From positions 1 through 54,960 of the forward strand of contig CANIBP010000046.1 in the NCBI GenBank assembly GCA_947466075.1: a stretch of DNA of 54,960 nt, written 5' to 3'. The stretch's first letter is position 1, and every line of letters begins with the position of its first letter. The position numbers and the translations under genes were made by a program. The notes beneath the pieces are model-generated. The model did no database searches. It was given only the letters and a program-made list of their open reading frames with translations, and was not told the DNA's origin. Shown here one piece after another: positions 16,401-25,930 of this stretch. This DNA is from Verrucomicrobiaceae bacterium (GTDB taxonomy: Bacteria; Verrucomicrobiota; Verrucomicrobiia; Verrucomicrobiales; Verrucomicrobiaceae).

Positions 16401-19400
16401 ACCTTGGTGGCATCCGGCAGCTGGGCTCCCGCAGTGTAGATCGTGGCAAACTGGTTGAGCAGCTGCACATCTCGGCCGGAGGCGATTTCAATGTTGCCCG
16501 TGCCGGTGCGAATCACCTGAAAACGGTTGGACTGCGTCGTGGCATTCGTGGCGGTGCTGGCGCGGATCGCCGTGGCCGTCAGCGCGTTGGATCCAGACGT
16601 TGTGCCTGATGGCCGTGCCTGTCCTGCATCCTTGCCCAGCAGCAGCGAGCCACTGTTTGCCGCCAGACTGCTGGTGGAAAGCACCTCACGGAAGCTGGCA
16701 GCGCTGAAATCAGCCCCAGAGGCCAGGCGGATGGACCATGACTGAGTATTGGTCGGCAGAGTCGGCTGATAACCCATCAGGGGCGCCGTCCATTGCTTCT
16801 CCAGCGCATTGGTGGATGTCGCCGCAGTCGGGTCGAATCCATCACTCAAAGTGTTGTAAAATTCCAAATTGCCTGACGCACGGATCGTCAGCACCCCTGG
16901 AGCATTTTTGGGCCCAAACCGGAAGCTGGAAAGATCCCAGTCGTAGGCTGCTCCCGAACCTTGCAAGCTGGTTGTGTTGACAACGCCCAGGGTGACTTTA
17001 CCACCACGGTTGCTGATCTCGATGCCCGGCGCGAGGACCACCACTCCCGCCCCCTGGCTCTCCAATGCCATGATGCCTGCGTTGCCGCTCACCAGGTTGT
17101 TAAACATCGTGGTGTAATTGTTCATGAAGGCCGTTGCATCGCCCTTCAAACTTGTACCGCTTGACGCATCCGTCTTCAGCGTCACCCCGGTCAGATTCGT
17201 CAGCCCCGCCGCTCCACCCTGAATGACCACATTCGCCTGATTGAAGTCATAAAGTTTGTACCCCTCGATCAACATGCTCGAAGGATTGATGATCGTGCCG
17301 CTGATCGCGCCGATTTGGATGTAGTTGTTCAGCGCGGTTGTCTGCGGCGCCCGCAGATGCAGAATACCGCTGAATTTGCCCTGCGCCGCACTCGAACCCG
17401 CCACCGTCGTCGTCACGCCGCCCACCACCACTTTGTCTTTGTTCGTGACACTGAGATTGATCGTGGACCCCGTGAGAATATTCACCACACCTGTGCCCGG
17501 GGTACCATTGCGCTGCGCACCGGACTCGAGATTGATTTCTCCCCCCTTGCCAGCATCGTCAAAGTCCGTGCCTGTCACGTTCAGCAGTGCTCCCGAATTC
17601 AAGGTGACGTTGCCATTCGCGATCAAATCAATGCGCCCGCCGGTTGGTCCGGAGGCGTTGATGGTGCCTTTGACCGTGATGGATCCATTGTCCACGCTCA
17701 GCAGGAAGCGATGAGCGTTGACCGCTTCAGAAACTGCCACCGTGTCGATCACCACATCGCCGCTGCGGATGCGCAAATTACGTTCATTCGTGAACAAGCC
17801 CTCGTTGAGTTTATGATTCAGCGTGTCGAAGGAGGCAAGACGGCCGACATCGATCCTGGCCGAGCCCGTCGTTCCGCCGGCTCCCGCCTGTCCCAGGACT
17901 GTTCCGTTCATCGTCAGAAGACCCGAAGACGCACCCACGGTGGGAGCACTGACGGTGAAGGTGCCGGCATTGCCACCACCCGCGTTGGCGGACACGTTGA
18001 CCACGCTGCTGGCTGAGAGTGTGATATTGCCCAAATCGGCGGTCAGAGAGACCTGCCCGCCATCCGTGTAGCGCACCGCATCATAAAAGCTTCTCGCCAC
18101 ACCGCCTGCATCCAGACGTCCGCCAATCACCAGATCACCGCTCCTCGCACGCATGGAAATCAGGCCGCTTGGCAGCAGGATGTCCGTGTTGGCTGAAACG
18201 CTGCTGCCTTCAAAGGAGAGCTGAGATCCCAGCCCAAGAGCTCCAGGAAGCGGCTGCACACCAGCGGGGCGCGTCAATGTCAGCACACCATTCGCGGCAA
18301 ACACCTGCGTGGCATTGCTGGCGGCGGTGAAAAAAGGCGTCTCCGCATTCAAATCACCCAGCGCCCGGAACGAGCCCGTTCCCTGCACCATGATGCCGTT
18401 GGAGGCTTTGAATGCCACCGTGGAAAACTCGTTCACCACCAAGGCGTTTTGTCCGATGGTGATCGTGGCAGCAATCACATTCAGCGTGCCGGTCAAAGCA
18501 CCCGCTGCTCCTGCCGTGCCATTGGCACTGTTGTCCAGCAGGATGGACTGCGCCGTGAGGTTCACCGTACCGCCGGCATTGTTAAAGCTCCGGATCTCAC
18601 CAGCATGCAGTGCCAGTGTTCCCGTGTTGGAGAATGTGCCCGTGCCGTAGAGGTCGATGGACGTGTAGCTCAGCAGTGACAGCGCCGCAGTGTTTTGCAG
18701 GCCCGCCAGAGCCGTCCCACCCAGCACCAGGCTGCCGGCAGACTGCAAGGCACCAGGATTGGTGAGCAGCAGTGAGATGCGTCCGCTGTTCAGATTGATG
18801 GCCGTACCAGTCAGGCTGGTGCTGTTGTCCAGCGAAGTCGTATTGCTGGAGTCCAGGGTGATGCTGGCACCACTGATATGCACCCCGGCCGCCACGTTCA
18901 GTTGCGGCAGCGCCGAGGTGGTGACTCCCGTCCGCGATGTTTGCGCGGCTGCCACTCCGCTCACGCGCACCAGGGAGCCGTTGCCATTGACGGTCAGTGC
19001 ATCAGCAGCGCTCTGTGTCCCCGTCTGCGTGATCACAGCACCTGCCGCCAGCGTCACCGTCTGATTGGCTGCCAGAATGATTTCCGTGCCACTCAGAGAC
19101 ACCCCGGCATTCAGGGTCAGTTGATTGGTCCGCACATTGATGGTGGTTGCGCTGCTGCTAAAAGTACGATCCCCGCCGATGAGCAGACTTTCCGCATTCC
19201 AGCCGCTCAGCAGCGTTGCGTTCAACACCAGTTTGCCGGACTGCGCGGGCGCGCCCGGTGCTGCCAGAATAATGTCCAGCGGGCTGCTGATGTCCACGCG
19301 TCCACCACGTCCAGTCAGCAGGCCCGCGGCGGTCACATTGCCTGCCAACTGCATGTCCTGCGTCGCACCAATGAGTGCATAGCCGGCGTCCAGTGCCGTG

Positions 19401-22400
19401 CGTGAAACCGGCAGGTTCAGATTCTGCTGGGCCGCTGGAATGAAAGTCGTCGCCGAGTAGTCGGTGTACTCGGCACGCACTTTGACCACGCTTTGCGGTG
19501 CAATCTCAAACTGCTGGTAGAGCATGCCGGAGGCGGCCGGGTTTAGGCTGTTGAAAAGGCATCCGTTCGCTAGAGCAGCACCTCCAGGCTTCACCAGCGA
19601 ATCGGTCAGTGTACCCGAGCTTGGAGTGATCAGGAATGCCCCTGGCAGCAAGGCATAGCGTGCAGGCAGCAGGGTGTAAGCCCCCGCAGCCACCAGCGAA
19701 CTGCCTTTCAGATAGATCTGATCTCCCACTTTCAGGTATTGATTCACATAGCCGCTGTCGCCTCCCAGATTGGCTTTGTTCAGCCCCGTTGTGGCAAACG
19801 GCGCATACGGCGCATAGGCGGACGAATACCCGGGAATGATCGCATAGACTCCGCTCGAAGCCAGGATGTCCTGCGTTCCACCATTTCCCACCACCCAGCG
19901 GTAGCCATACAGTTCGCCACCGCCACGGATATCCACCGTGGAGCCCGCTTGCGTCGTCACATTGAGTGCTGACATGCGGATCGTTTTGTCCGGCACGCCC
20001 GTGCTGGTGATGTCAAAACCCGTGGGGTCGATCCACTGCGTGCCATCTTTGACCAGGCCGTAGGGAATCCGCACACCTGCACCCGTTTGCGGGTCGATCG
20101 CTGACACGGAGGTCGTCCCGCCTGTTTGCAAGTTGATCTGCTGCGTCACGGGGACATTGACAATACTTACCAAACCCTTGGGCACTGTTCCCGTGCCATT
20201 CCAGCCAAGAATGATGCTGCCATATGGCGCGCGCAGCGTGCCGCCCTGCGTGATGGTGGCCGCGTATATGTTCAGCCTGCCCCCGGCAGACATCGGAAAC
20301 TCTGGAGTGACTCCGGATGATGCAATCGTGACGGAACCAGTGCCGCCGGCATAATTGTAGGCAGTGATCGTGAAAGTAGAGGCCGTGACCGGGTACACCT
20401 GACCCGCGGCGATAGTAAGATTGCCTGCAATGTCCAGGTATCCGTTGCCACGAAATTCCTGACGGGCCGTCAGACTAGCCTGGCCAATCGTTCTCAACGA
20501 CAGGAATCCCGTTTCGATCAAGTCAGCCGTCACCTCAAGTCGTCCAGTGCCAAACGTCGGGCTGAAAATACTGGGCGAATCCCCGATACCTGGAGTAGAG
20601 ACAATGTAGGGGTTGATGAGTTCTTCATCTCGCGTTGGCTCCAGCAGCGGCCTGCCCAGAGTGACATAATGAGCATTGAGACGCACCAGTGTATCAGCTC
20701 CCAGCACGCCTCCGTTCGCCACCTTTAGATAGCCCCTGGCTGTGACATCCACCGCACCGTTGAACTGCACATTGCCAGCCAGCGTCAGTGAATCAAACCC
20801 CCCGTTGAGAAATGAATCGGCACCAAAGTAACCCTGCGGCGTGATGCCGTTGCCAAGAGCCTGCCCCACAATGCTCTGCCCGGAGGCGAACACCGGCTGC
20901 GTGAAGCCGGCGATGTTTTGGCGGACGAAGAGCGTGATATCCTTGTCATCGCTTGCCGAGCTGGGAGCCACGAAGTGTCCCGATTTAACGTAGAGGCTGC
21001 CACCTTGGGCCATGCTTCCCCCTGCATTGCCAAGCAGCGTCGCGCTTGAGAAAAGGAACTCACTCCCCTTCAGCGAAAGGGTGCCTCCATTGCTGTCGAT
21101 ACTGACTGGAACCGAATTCACCACCTGGTTCAATTGTCCGATGGAGTTCCCCGGAGCCAGTTCCTGGCCCGCGTCCGCTGGCAGCAGATCTAACACGTTG
21201 CTCGTCCCCGAAATATCCAGCACTGCACCAGCATCCGCGACTATATTGCCTTCAACACTGATCGTTCCACCGGCATAAACCGTTCCCACCCGGCGATTGT
21301 AGATGTCAGTCAGCAGTACTGTTTTACCAGCAGTGGTGATCCGGCTCGTATTTCCCAAATAGACCGTGGCAAAGGCGGTGAGAGCGTTGGAGTTTTCCGG
21401 ATAGTGCGAATTTCCTTTGATAGAGATCGATCCGCCAGGTGCCTTGATTTCGCCCAGCACCTCAACGGTTTGCCCATGCAGCGTCACACTGCCGAGGGCA
21501 TCCGTTTCAATTTGAGACCCGGTCCCAATCACAATGTTCCCGCGCACGACGAGCAGACCGTTGATGAAGCTCTTGATACCAGGCGCTTCAAAGTCGAGTG
21601 TCGCAGTGCTGCGGTAGCCTTCTGGTTGTACCAGAGTTGAGAGCAGGATCGCACTTAAACTTTCCTGCGTATCAATGCTGCCCTGTAGACTGCTGACCAC
21701 CGGCCTGATCACAGTGCCCTGCGCGATGACGACTGCGGGGGCAAAGGTTTCACCCCCTCCAGAAGGCGTGATGTCTGTTCCAAGTCCTTTGAGTGTAAAC
21801 TGGCTGAATCCGCCGGTGCTGAAAAAGCCGGGTTGCAGCAGCAGAGTGTTCGGATACGTGGCGGCTCCACCCACCTGGATTGTTGGTGCCTGCAATGCAA
21901 CCGAAGCTCCCGTTGCACCCGAGTATCCAACCAAAGTACTGCCAAGCGTGAGATGTCCTCCCACCACCATGTCGAGCAGTGGGTCGTTTCCAGCCCGAAT
22001 CGAAAGACTTCCCCCATTCCCGTAGGTGATCTGTCTGCCCGCGACCAACCCGCCGGACACATCCAGCACGCTGCCCACCGCCAGCTCGCTCGTGTAGCTT
22101 TGAATACTGATGCTTCCACCCTGGGAAGTGTTGGCGTATTCGACCTCGCCGCTGGTATTGAGCGTGGCCACCTGATGCGGCACAGAAAGCGGTGCAGGCG
22201 CATCGGACCTATCATTGATCACCAGCCCTGCTGTGCTCAGCACCGCATTCGCACCCAACGTGACCTTGCCACGAGTCGGATCAGCAGGCGGTTTGATGGC
22301 CTGCGCAGCATCTGCCAGCAAAATTACCGCCGTATAAGGAGAAATGCTGCTGGCGATGAGTTCAATCTCTCCGCCCGGAGCAGTAAGCGAACCTTGGATG

Positions 22401-24997
22401 TTCACGTTTTTGCCATAAAGCTTGATGGAGCCAGCGGTCGCAGTAGTCAGCGACACATCCAACGGAACCGTGATGTTGCCATCACTGTTGTCCACCAGTA
22501 GCGAGCCAAATCCCTGTATGGTCAGCAGATCTGGAGAGAGATAAACATTATCAATGCGCTCTTGTCTCAGGGGTAATGGTGCGCCGCTGCCATTGAGGGC
22601 AAAGGCATTTGCTGCCGGCTGTATGCTACCACCATATTTGAATGCGATTATAGGCGGTGTCGGCGAATAATATGGAAACTGTATAGGCGACCTGCTCAAC
22701 TGCTGTGTTCGAAATTTCAATGACAGTCCACTTCGCATCGGCGCGGCATCAAGCTGTTGCGGCCCAGTGATGGTGGTTCCTAAAAAGCTGCCATCCAGTG
22801 ACATCGCTGCTGCGGAAATCTGGAGGCTTCCACCTTTATTGCCAAAACTATGGGGTTGCTCATATTGGCTGGGGACGGCAAAAATCCCGGTCGTTGTGGT
22901 GCTAGTCCCCCAGCGCAGGTCAGTGATTGAAGTGCTACCGGTGTAGATGCCGTCATAAACTACACTTGGGTCGGCGTTGGCGATATCAATCAGGTTGCCA
23001 TCATCGACCAATCGGGTGGTTACTACATTGCCACCACCAAAGTTTTGGTAGCCACCAGACACATTCACCAATGCACCTTGTTGCATGACCAACGAATCAC
23101 CTGACTTTAGAGACACAGTGCCACCTGCAGTCGTGAGTTCGCCCACGTTGCGTTCGATAATGCCGAGATAGCCGTTCAGGTTCGCCAGTGGAGTGCCTAC
23201 CCAGGCGGTGCCGTCGCTGCGCACTCCCTGCTTGCGCAGGTCAACTGTTACCGCGGCACCACGTAGGCTGCCATTGCGCTGCAGCGCCGAGTCAGCTAGT
23301 TCTGCTCCACGCAAAGTAACTGTCAAAATATAATCCGAGATATCCGAGACCACCGCCGTTGATCCAGCCACATCAATGACGGCACCTTGATCAAGATAAA
23401 CCTGTCCGCTGGATGACACAAAGTCCAGGTCGGTGGTGGCCGTGTTCATCAGCAGATCCCAGACACCCGCGCTTACGGCCACATTCGCATTAGGTGCCAG
23501 AATCACGGAACCGACACCGAAATAAACCCCCAAACCTTGCACGTTGATCTGCGATTTCAAGGCCAACTCAGTGCCTACTACCTTCTCAGTGCTGGACCAT
23601 TCCGGCAGAATTTGCGTAACCGATCCAGCTCCTATGGACACGATACCGGTAGCATTAGCGGGCTGGTTGTTTAGGCGGCCATAAACGAAAGCCGGTCCAA
23701 AGCTTGCATTCGCAGCATTGTAGTTTGTGTTGCGAGTGGCGTTGTAATTCGCCAACAGGTCAATGCGACCATTCAATGCTACGGAGGTTGTACTATTGAT
23801 GAAGCCGTTCTGGTTTACGTTTTTGCCGGTGATTACTACGCTGCCGCGCTGCGATTCAATCAATCCTGCATTTGTTGCCGTGCCGCCGTAGGCACCGACA
23901 TCGCCCACATACACATCCAGACCGCGCAGGGAAGGATCATTGGAGCTGTGGGCGTCAAAGCCCACCTGCATGCCAGCGGCGAGGATGGTCTGGCCGTCGG
24001 GGGTGGTGATGGTGCCCGCGTTTGTCACGTTCGGGCCGATCAGCGCCACACGACCACCCACATTGGCCGAGGAAGTTGGCGCGGTGATTTTGGCACCGGC
24101 TTGGACGGTGACGTTGCCAATGCGATTGCCGGTCGTGTTTGGCAGGGCTGGTGGCGTGTAGGCAGGTGTCGGGCCTTTGCTGCCGGAGGGCTGGGTATTG
24201 GCCGAGAACAGAAATTGGGAGTCTGGGTTGTTGAGCAGTCCGCGGGTGATCAAGTTGTCATTGATGGGGAGTGCGGAGGCGACGAGCGAGCCGGTGTTCA
24301 CCTGGCTTGAGCCGCCAAAGATGATGCCATTTTGATTGATGATGTACACTTGGCCCTGGGCTTCAATCGAGCCGAGGATTTGTGTGGGATTGCCGGTGGG
24401 ATCGGTGACACGATTGAAGGCAATCCATTTTCCGACATTAGCTCCACCGGCACTTTGATCGAACTTCAACGTGGTTTCTTTGCCGACGTTGAAGGTCTTC
24501 CACTCCAGCATGGCCTGCTGCTGGGTTTGCGTCACCGTGACGGTGGTGCGAGCGGGAGTGACGCTCTGAATCGGAGCCGTAGCACCCGTCGGTGCGCCGA
24601 TGATCTCAAGTCCGCCGAGGATCTGTCCGGTCGGATCATTGTGGCCGGGGGTCAGTCCATTGAGAACATTGCTCGGGGCAATGGCAGCCGCAGCGCGTGC
24701 AGCATCCTGCATCGCCGTCACGGCTTGCAGGGCCATGGTGTTGCGCGTTAGCATGTCTTCAGCGTTGGTGCGTGCTTGAGCCGTGGCAGCTGCGGTGTTG
24801 ATGGCGTTGGCTGCTGCAGGTGCAGTGGCCGCTGGAGTAGCAGCGTTGCCGCCTCCAGCTCCAAACAAATTGCCACTCAGCATGTCGGCCATGACCGCGC
24901 TCGGGGGCATGGCCATCAGAGCCACCATGGCATGCACGAGAAAAACATGACCAAAGGAGAATGCGTGAGACTTGGGGAAGCGTTGGGAAGTCTGCAT
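13466..24997 (-). CDS. giant filamentous-haemagglutinin-like exoprotein (TpsA), DUF3739 type
   Basis: This 3,843-residue protein is the passenger of a two-partner secretion system. I start it at ATG 24997 rather than at the TTG 15 bp upstream. A long signal peptide (to about residue 37, ending PPSAVMA) is followed by an Ala-rich helical spacer of about 75 residues with the segment NAEDMLTRNTMALQAV. The TPS domain comes next, with LEWKTFNVGKETTLKFDQSA and the hallmark INQNGIIFGG at about 220-229. The remainder is thousands of residues of Gly/Asn/Thr/Ser-rich beta-helix repeats, with the landmark YTLLPARYALLPGAFL. The end of the repeats (DVMIWSSEGDIAAG, LIAPIGAVDAGDAGIRATGN) matches the DUF3739 pattern. 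A Ser/Ala/Gln tail ends in NDERKRNQPGE. There is no C-terminal barrel, so it needs the TpsB encoded in the same operon. Likely role: adhesion or surface filament. Confidence 0.95.
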   Translation of the reverse strand: MQTSQRFPKSHAFSFGHVFLVHAMVALMAMPPSAVMADMLSGNLFGAGGGNAATPAATAPAAANAINTAAATAQARTNAEDMLTRNTMALQAVTAMQDAARAAAAIAPSNVLNGLTPGHNDPTGQILGGLEIIGAPTGATAPIQSVTPARTTVTVTQTQQQAMLEWKTFNVGKETTLKFDQSAGGANVGKWIAFNRVTDPTGNPTQILGSIEAQGQVYIINQNGIIFGGSSQVNTGSLVASALPINDNLITRGLLNNPDSQFLFSANTQPSGSKGPTPAYTPPALPNTTGNRIGNVTVQAGAKITAPTSSANVGGRVALIGPNVTNAGTITTPDGQTILAAGMQVGFDAHSSNDPSLRGLDVYVGDVGAYGGTATNAGLIESQRGSVVITGKNVNQNGFINSTTSVALNGRIDLLANYNATRNTNYNAANASFGPAFVYGRLNNQPANATGIVSIGAGSVTQILPEWSSTEKVVGTELALKSQINVQGLGVYFGVGSVILAPNANVAVSAGVWDLLMNTATTDLDFVSSSGQVYLDQGAVIDVAGSTAVVSDISDYILTVTLRGAELADSALQRNGSLRGAAVTVDLRKQGVRSDGTAWVGTPLANLNGYLGIIERNVGELTTAGGTVSLKSGDSLVMQQGALVNVSGGYQNFGGGNVVTTRLVDDGNLIDIANADPSVVYDGIYTGSTSITDLRWGTSTTTTGIFAVPSQYEQPHSFGNKGGSLQISAAAMSLDGSFLGTTITGPQQLDAAPMRSGLSLKFRTQQLSRSPIQFPYYSPTPPIIAFKYGGSIQPAANAFALNGSGAPLPLRQERIDNVYLSPDLLTIQGFGSLLVDNSDGNITVPLDVSLTTATAGSIKLYGKNVNIQGSLTAPGGEIELIASSISPYTAVILLADAAQAIKPPADPTRGKVTLGANAVLSTAGLVINDRSDAPAPLSVPHQVATLNTSGEVEYANTSQGGSISIQSYTSELAVGSVLDVSGGLVAGRQITYGNGGSLSIRAGNDPLLDMVVGGHLTLGSTLVGYSGATGASVALQAPTIQVGGAATYPNTLLLQPGFFSTGGFSQFTLKGLGTDITPSGGGETFAPAVVIAQGTVIRPVVSSLQGSIDTQESLSAILLSTLVQPEGYRSTATLDFEAPGIKSFINGLLVVRGNIVIGTGSQIETDALGSVTLHGQTVEVLGEIKAPGGSISIKGNSHYPENSNALTAFATVYLGNTSRITTAGKTVLLTDIYNRRVGTVYAGGTISVEGNIVADAGAVLDISGTSNVLDLLPADAGQELAPGNSIGQLNQVVNSVPVSIDSNGGTLSLKGSEFLFSSATLLGNAGGSMAQGGSLYVKSGHFVAPSSASDDKDITLFVRQNIAGFTQPVFASGQSIVGQALGNGITPQGYFGADSFLNGGFDSLTLAGNVQFNGAVDVTARGYLKVANGGVLGADTLVRLNAHYVTLGRPLLEPTRDEELINPYIVSTPGIGDSPSIFSPTFGTGRLEVTADLIETGFLSLRTIGQASLTARQEFRGNGYLDIAGNLTIAAGQVYPVTASTFTITAYNYAGGTGSVTIASSGVTPEFPMSAGGRLNIYAATITQGGTLRAPYGSIILGWNGTGTVPKGLVSIVNVPVTQQINLQTGGTTSVSAIDPQTGAGVRIPYGLVKDGTQWIDPTGFDITSTGVPDKTIRMSALNVTTQAGSTVDIRGGGELYGYRWVVGNGGTQDILASSGVYAIIPGYSSAYAPYAPFATTGLNKANLGGDSGYVNQYLKVGDQIYLKGSSLVAAGAYTLLPARYALLPGAFLITPSSGTLTDSLVKPGGAALANGCLFNSLNPAASGMLYQQFEIAPQSVVKVRAEYTDYSATTFIPAAQQNLNLPVSRTALDAGYALIGATQDMQLAGNVTAAGLLTGRGGRVDISSPLDIILAAPGAPAQSGKLVLNATLLSGWNAESLLIGGDRTFSSSATTINVRTNQLTLNAGVSLSGTEIILAANQTVTLAAGAVITQTGTQSAADALTVNGNGSLVRVSGVAAAQTSRTGVTTSALPQLNVAAGVHISGASITLDSSNTTSLDNSTSLTGTAINLNSGRISLLLTNPGALQSAGSLVLGGTALAGLQNTAALSLLSYTSIDLYGTGTFSNTGTLALHAGEIRSFNNAGGTVNLTAQSILLDNSANGTAGAAGALTGTLNVIAATITIGQNALVVNEFSTVAFKASNGIMVQGTGSFRALGDLNAETPFFTAASNATQVFAANGVLTLTRPAGVQPLPGALGLGSQLSFEGSSVSANTDILLPSGLISMRARSGDLVIGGRLDAGGVARSFYDAVRYTDGGQVSLTADLGNITLSASSVVNVSANAGGGNAGTFTVSAPTVGASSGLLTMNGTVLGQAGAGGTTGSARIDVGRLASFDTLNHKLNEGLFTNERNLRIRSGDVVIDTVAVSEAVNAHRFLLSVDNGSITVKGTINASGPTGGRIDLIANGNVTLNSGALLNVTGTDFDDAGKGGEINLESGAQRNGTPGTGVVNILTGSTINLSVTNKDKVVVGGVTTTVAGSSAAQGKFSGILHLRAPQTTALNNYIQIGAISGTIINPSSMLIEGYKLYDFNQANVVIQGGAAGLTNLTGVTLKTDASSGTSLKGDATAFMNNYTTMFNNLVSGNAGIMALESQGAGVVVLAPGIEISNRGGKVTLGVVNTTSLQGSGAAYDWDLSSFRFGPKNAPGVLTIRASGNLEFYNTLSDGFDPTAATSTNALEKQWTAPLMGYQPTLPTNTQSWSIRLASGADFSAASFREVLSTSSLAANSGSLLLGKDAGQARPSGTTSGSNALTATAIRASTATNATTQSNRFQVIRTGTGNIEIASGRDVQLLNQFATIYTAGAQLPDATKVVSAGDFSLPDVGRAAAELPDQTTTLGAVQQIYPAQYSMAGGNISIFAQAKIVHLTKDGSGNLIADSSRELPNNWLMRRGYINSATGVFGDVTVFQSVSRQVFDPSASTSWWVNFSNFFDGVGALGGGNVTMQAGQNIENVSAHAPTNARAASGTPDPARFLELGGGDVTVRAGGNIDGGIYYVERGAGILSAGGEITTNSTRSPSLGLLGASPAIDDSNTWLPTTLFAGKSSFDVKARGNLLLGPVANTFLLPQGVNNKFWYKTYFSTFSANSSVSATSLGGSVTLREAATPVDGTSPFPILALWMRKELLFNNSSAANFQPWLRLAETDINPFNVYSTVMPASLKATAFSGNVNVVGTINLSPSATGQLEILAAGSIQGLQMTGASTTILVGSKNNVWSSATVNVSDANPASIPGVYSPYAYYDFLNRSNSNTANRATVATFLNQKNATFNESGSTQGNFGVVQAKQTLHASGLLHANDTQPVRIYAGAGDLSGLTLYSGKFASVLAGRDITDIGLYIQNVNSDNVSIVSSGRDIIAYNANSVLRSQAVSTGNVTANGETPKSGDIQISGPGTLQVLAGRNLNLGTGSNNSDGTGVGITSIGNGRNPSLPFTGADVIVGAGMGAAAAGIGGGTPDFGAFITYISTTATGARYLAELATILGVPSVNLNDPLLTADQQKQLALAVFYLALRDAGRDHNDPDSPNAGTYTEGYAAISKLFPTTNSGSIQTQARDIRTKSGGDISILAPAGGLQLAATLIGETLAPPGIITESGGNVSIFTKNDVDIGIARIFTLRGGDVMIWSSEGDIAAGSSSKTVQSAPPTRVLIDPQSASIATDLAGLATGGGIGVLATVAGVRPGNVDLIAPIGAVDAGDAGIRATGNLNIAASIVLNAANISVGGTSAGTPAAPSVASPSLGGLASAASSAGAATTAATQANAQQQTQQSTTQEMPSIITVEVIGYGGGDGTNDERKRNQPGE

Positions 24998-25008
24998 GGG
25001 GAGTCGAA

Positions 25009-25929
25009 TCAAGGGGTGGGGGACAAAGCGCTGGCGGGTGCTTTGAGAAGCAGTTTAGACAGTGCGACCTCGTTGATAGCCACAGGGTGTTTTTGCAACG
25101 TTTCCGCCACATAAGCTTGGATATCTGCGCGGGTCTTTTCGGCGCGCAGTCGCTGGGCCAGTTGCACGCGCACTTGATCAAAGATCGGGGTGAACGGTTC
25201 GCGGGCGTCGAGTACTTTGAGGATGTGCCAGCCATCTTTCAGCCGCACTGGCTCGGAGACGACGTTCATGCTGAGCTTGGGCAGTTGCGCCAAGATTTCG
25301 GGCTGAATTTGCTGTTCGTTGAGCCAGCCGATCTCACCGTTGCGTGAGGCGCTTTCTTTTTCCTCGCTTATTGCGCGTGCGATCTCACCGAAGTCGGCAC
25401 CCTTAACTTGAAGACGCTTACGCACGTTCTCCAGCCGCGTTTTTGCCTGTTTGTCAGTGCCATCGGGATCAGCGACATAAATCTGTGCGAGGCGGTAGGA
25501 GCGCGGCACGGTGATGGCCGCACGACTGGCTTCGTAGGCGGCTTTTAACTCGGATTCGCTTGGGTAACTCTCCGGCGGTTTGCAGATGGACTTCAAATAG
25601 CTGTCGGCAAGAGCGGCTTCACGCGTGCTTTTGAGCAGTGGCGCCACGGACGGATCTTCATCCCATTTTTTTTCCAGCGCTTCCTGCAAGACAATGCGTT
25701 GCACGAGGATAGAGCGCACCAGTTTGTTGAGCGTGGCGGGATCACGCATGAGCGCTTCCTTGTCCACCGCACCCAGATTGCCGAGCGAGGCGAGCACTTC
25801 GTTTTCGCGAATTTCGAGATCGCCGATGCTGCCGATCACGTTGTTGGCATCCTCCGCTTGCAGCATGAGTCCGGTGAGGCTGCAAGACAGCAGCAGCAGG
25901 GCGCTCAGACTGGAAGGCAAGGAGTACAT
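25009..25929 (-). CDS. periplasmic parvulin-type peptidyl-prolyl isomerase (SurA/PrsA-like)
   Basis: The 306-residue protein has a signal peptide (MYSLPSSLSALLLLSCSLTG and on to about residue 25) and an N-terminal helical chaperone segment with LVRSILVQRIVLQEAL. A parvulin rotamase domain follows at roughly residues 140-245 (YRLAQIYVADP, ADFGEIARAISEE, GEIGWLNEQQI, VSEPVRLKDGWHILKVLD). A helical tail comes last. Such proteins accompany unfolded outer-membrane or secreted proteins across the periplasm. Its place directly before the giant TpsA gene (11-bp gap) suggests that it is a dedicated chaperone for that substrate or for the TpsB barrel. It begins one base after the stop of the coiled-coil gene. 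Confidence 0.9.
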   Translation of the reverse strand: MYSLPSSLSALLLLSCSLTGLMLQAEDANNVIGSIGDLEIRENEVLASLGNLGAVDKEALMRDPATLNKLVRSILVQRIVLQEALEKKWDEDPSVAPLLKSTREAALADSYLKSICKPPESYPSESELKAAYEASRAAITVPRSYRLAQIYVADPDGTDKQAKTRLENVRKRLQVKGADFGEIARAISEEKESASRNGEIGWLNEQQIQPEILAQLPKLSMNVVSEPVRLKDGWHILKVLDAREPFTPIFDQVRVQLAQRLRAEKTRADIQAYVAETLQKHPVAINEVALSKLLLKAPASALSPTP

Positions 25930-25930
25930 T

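Noticed and set aside
14309..24751. Numerous plus-strand ORFs of 60-270 codons opposite the TpsA gene
   Set aside because: They are complementary-strand shadows of a repetitive GC-rich gene, with biased composition and no ribosome-binding sites or motifs.
24997..25012. TTG start at 25012 for the giant TpsA gene
   Set aside because: It overlaps the PPIase stop, but ATG 24997 gives the same signal peptide without five extra residues and needs no rare start.
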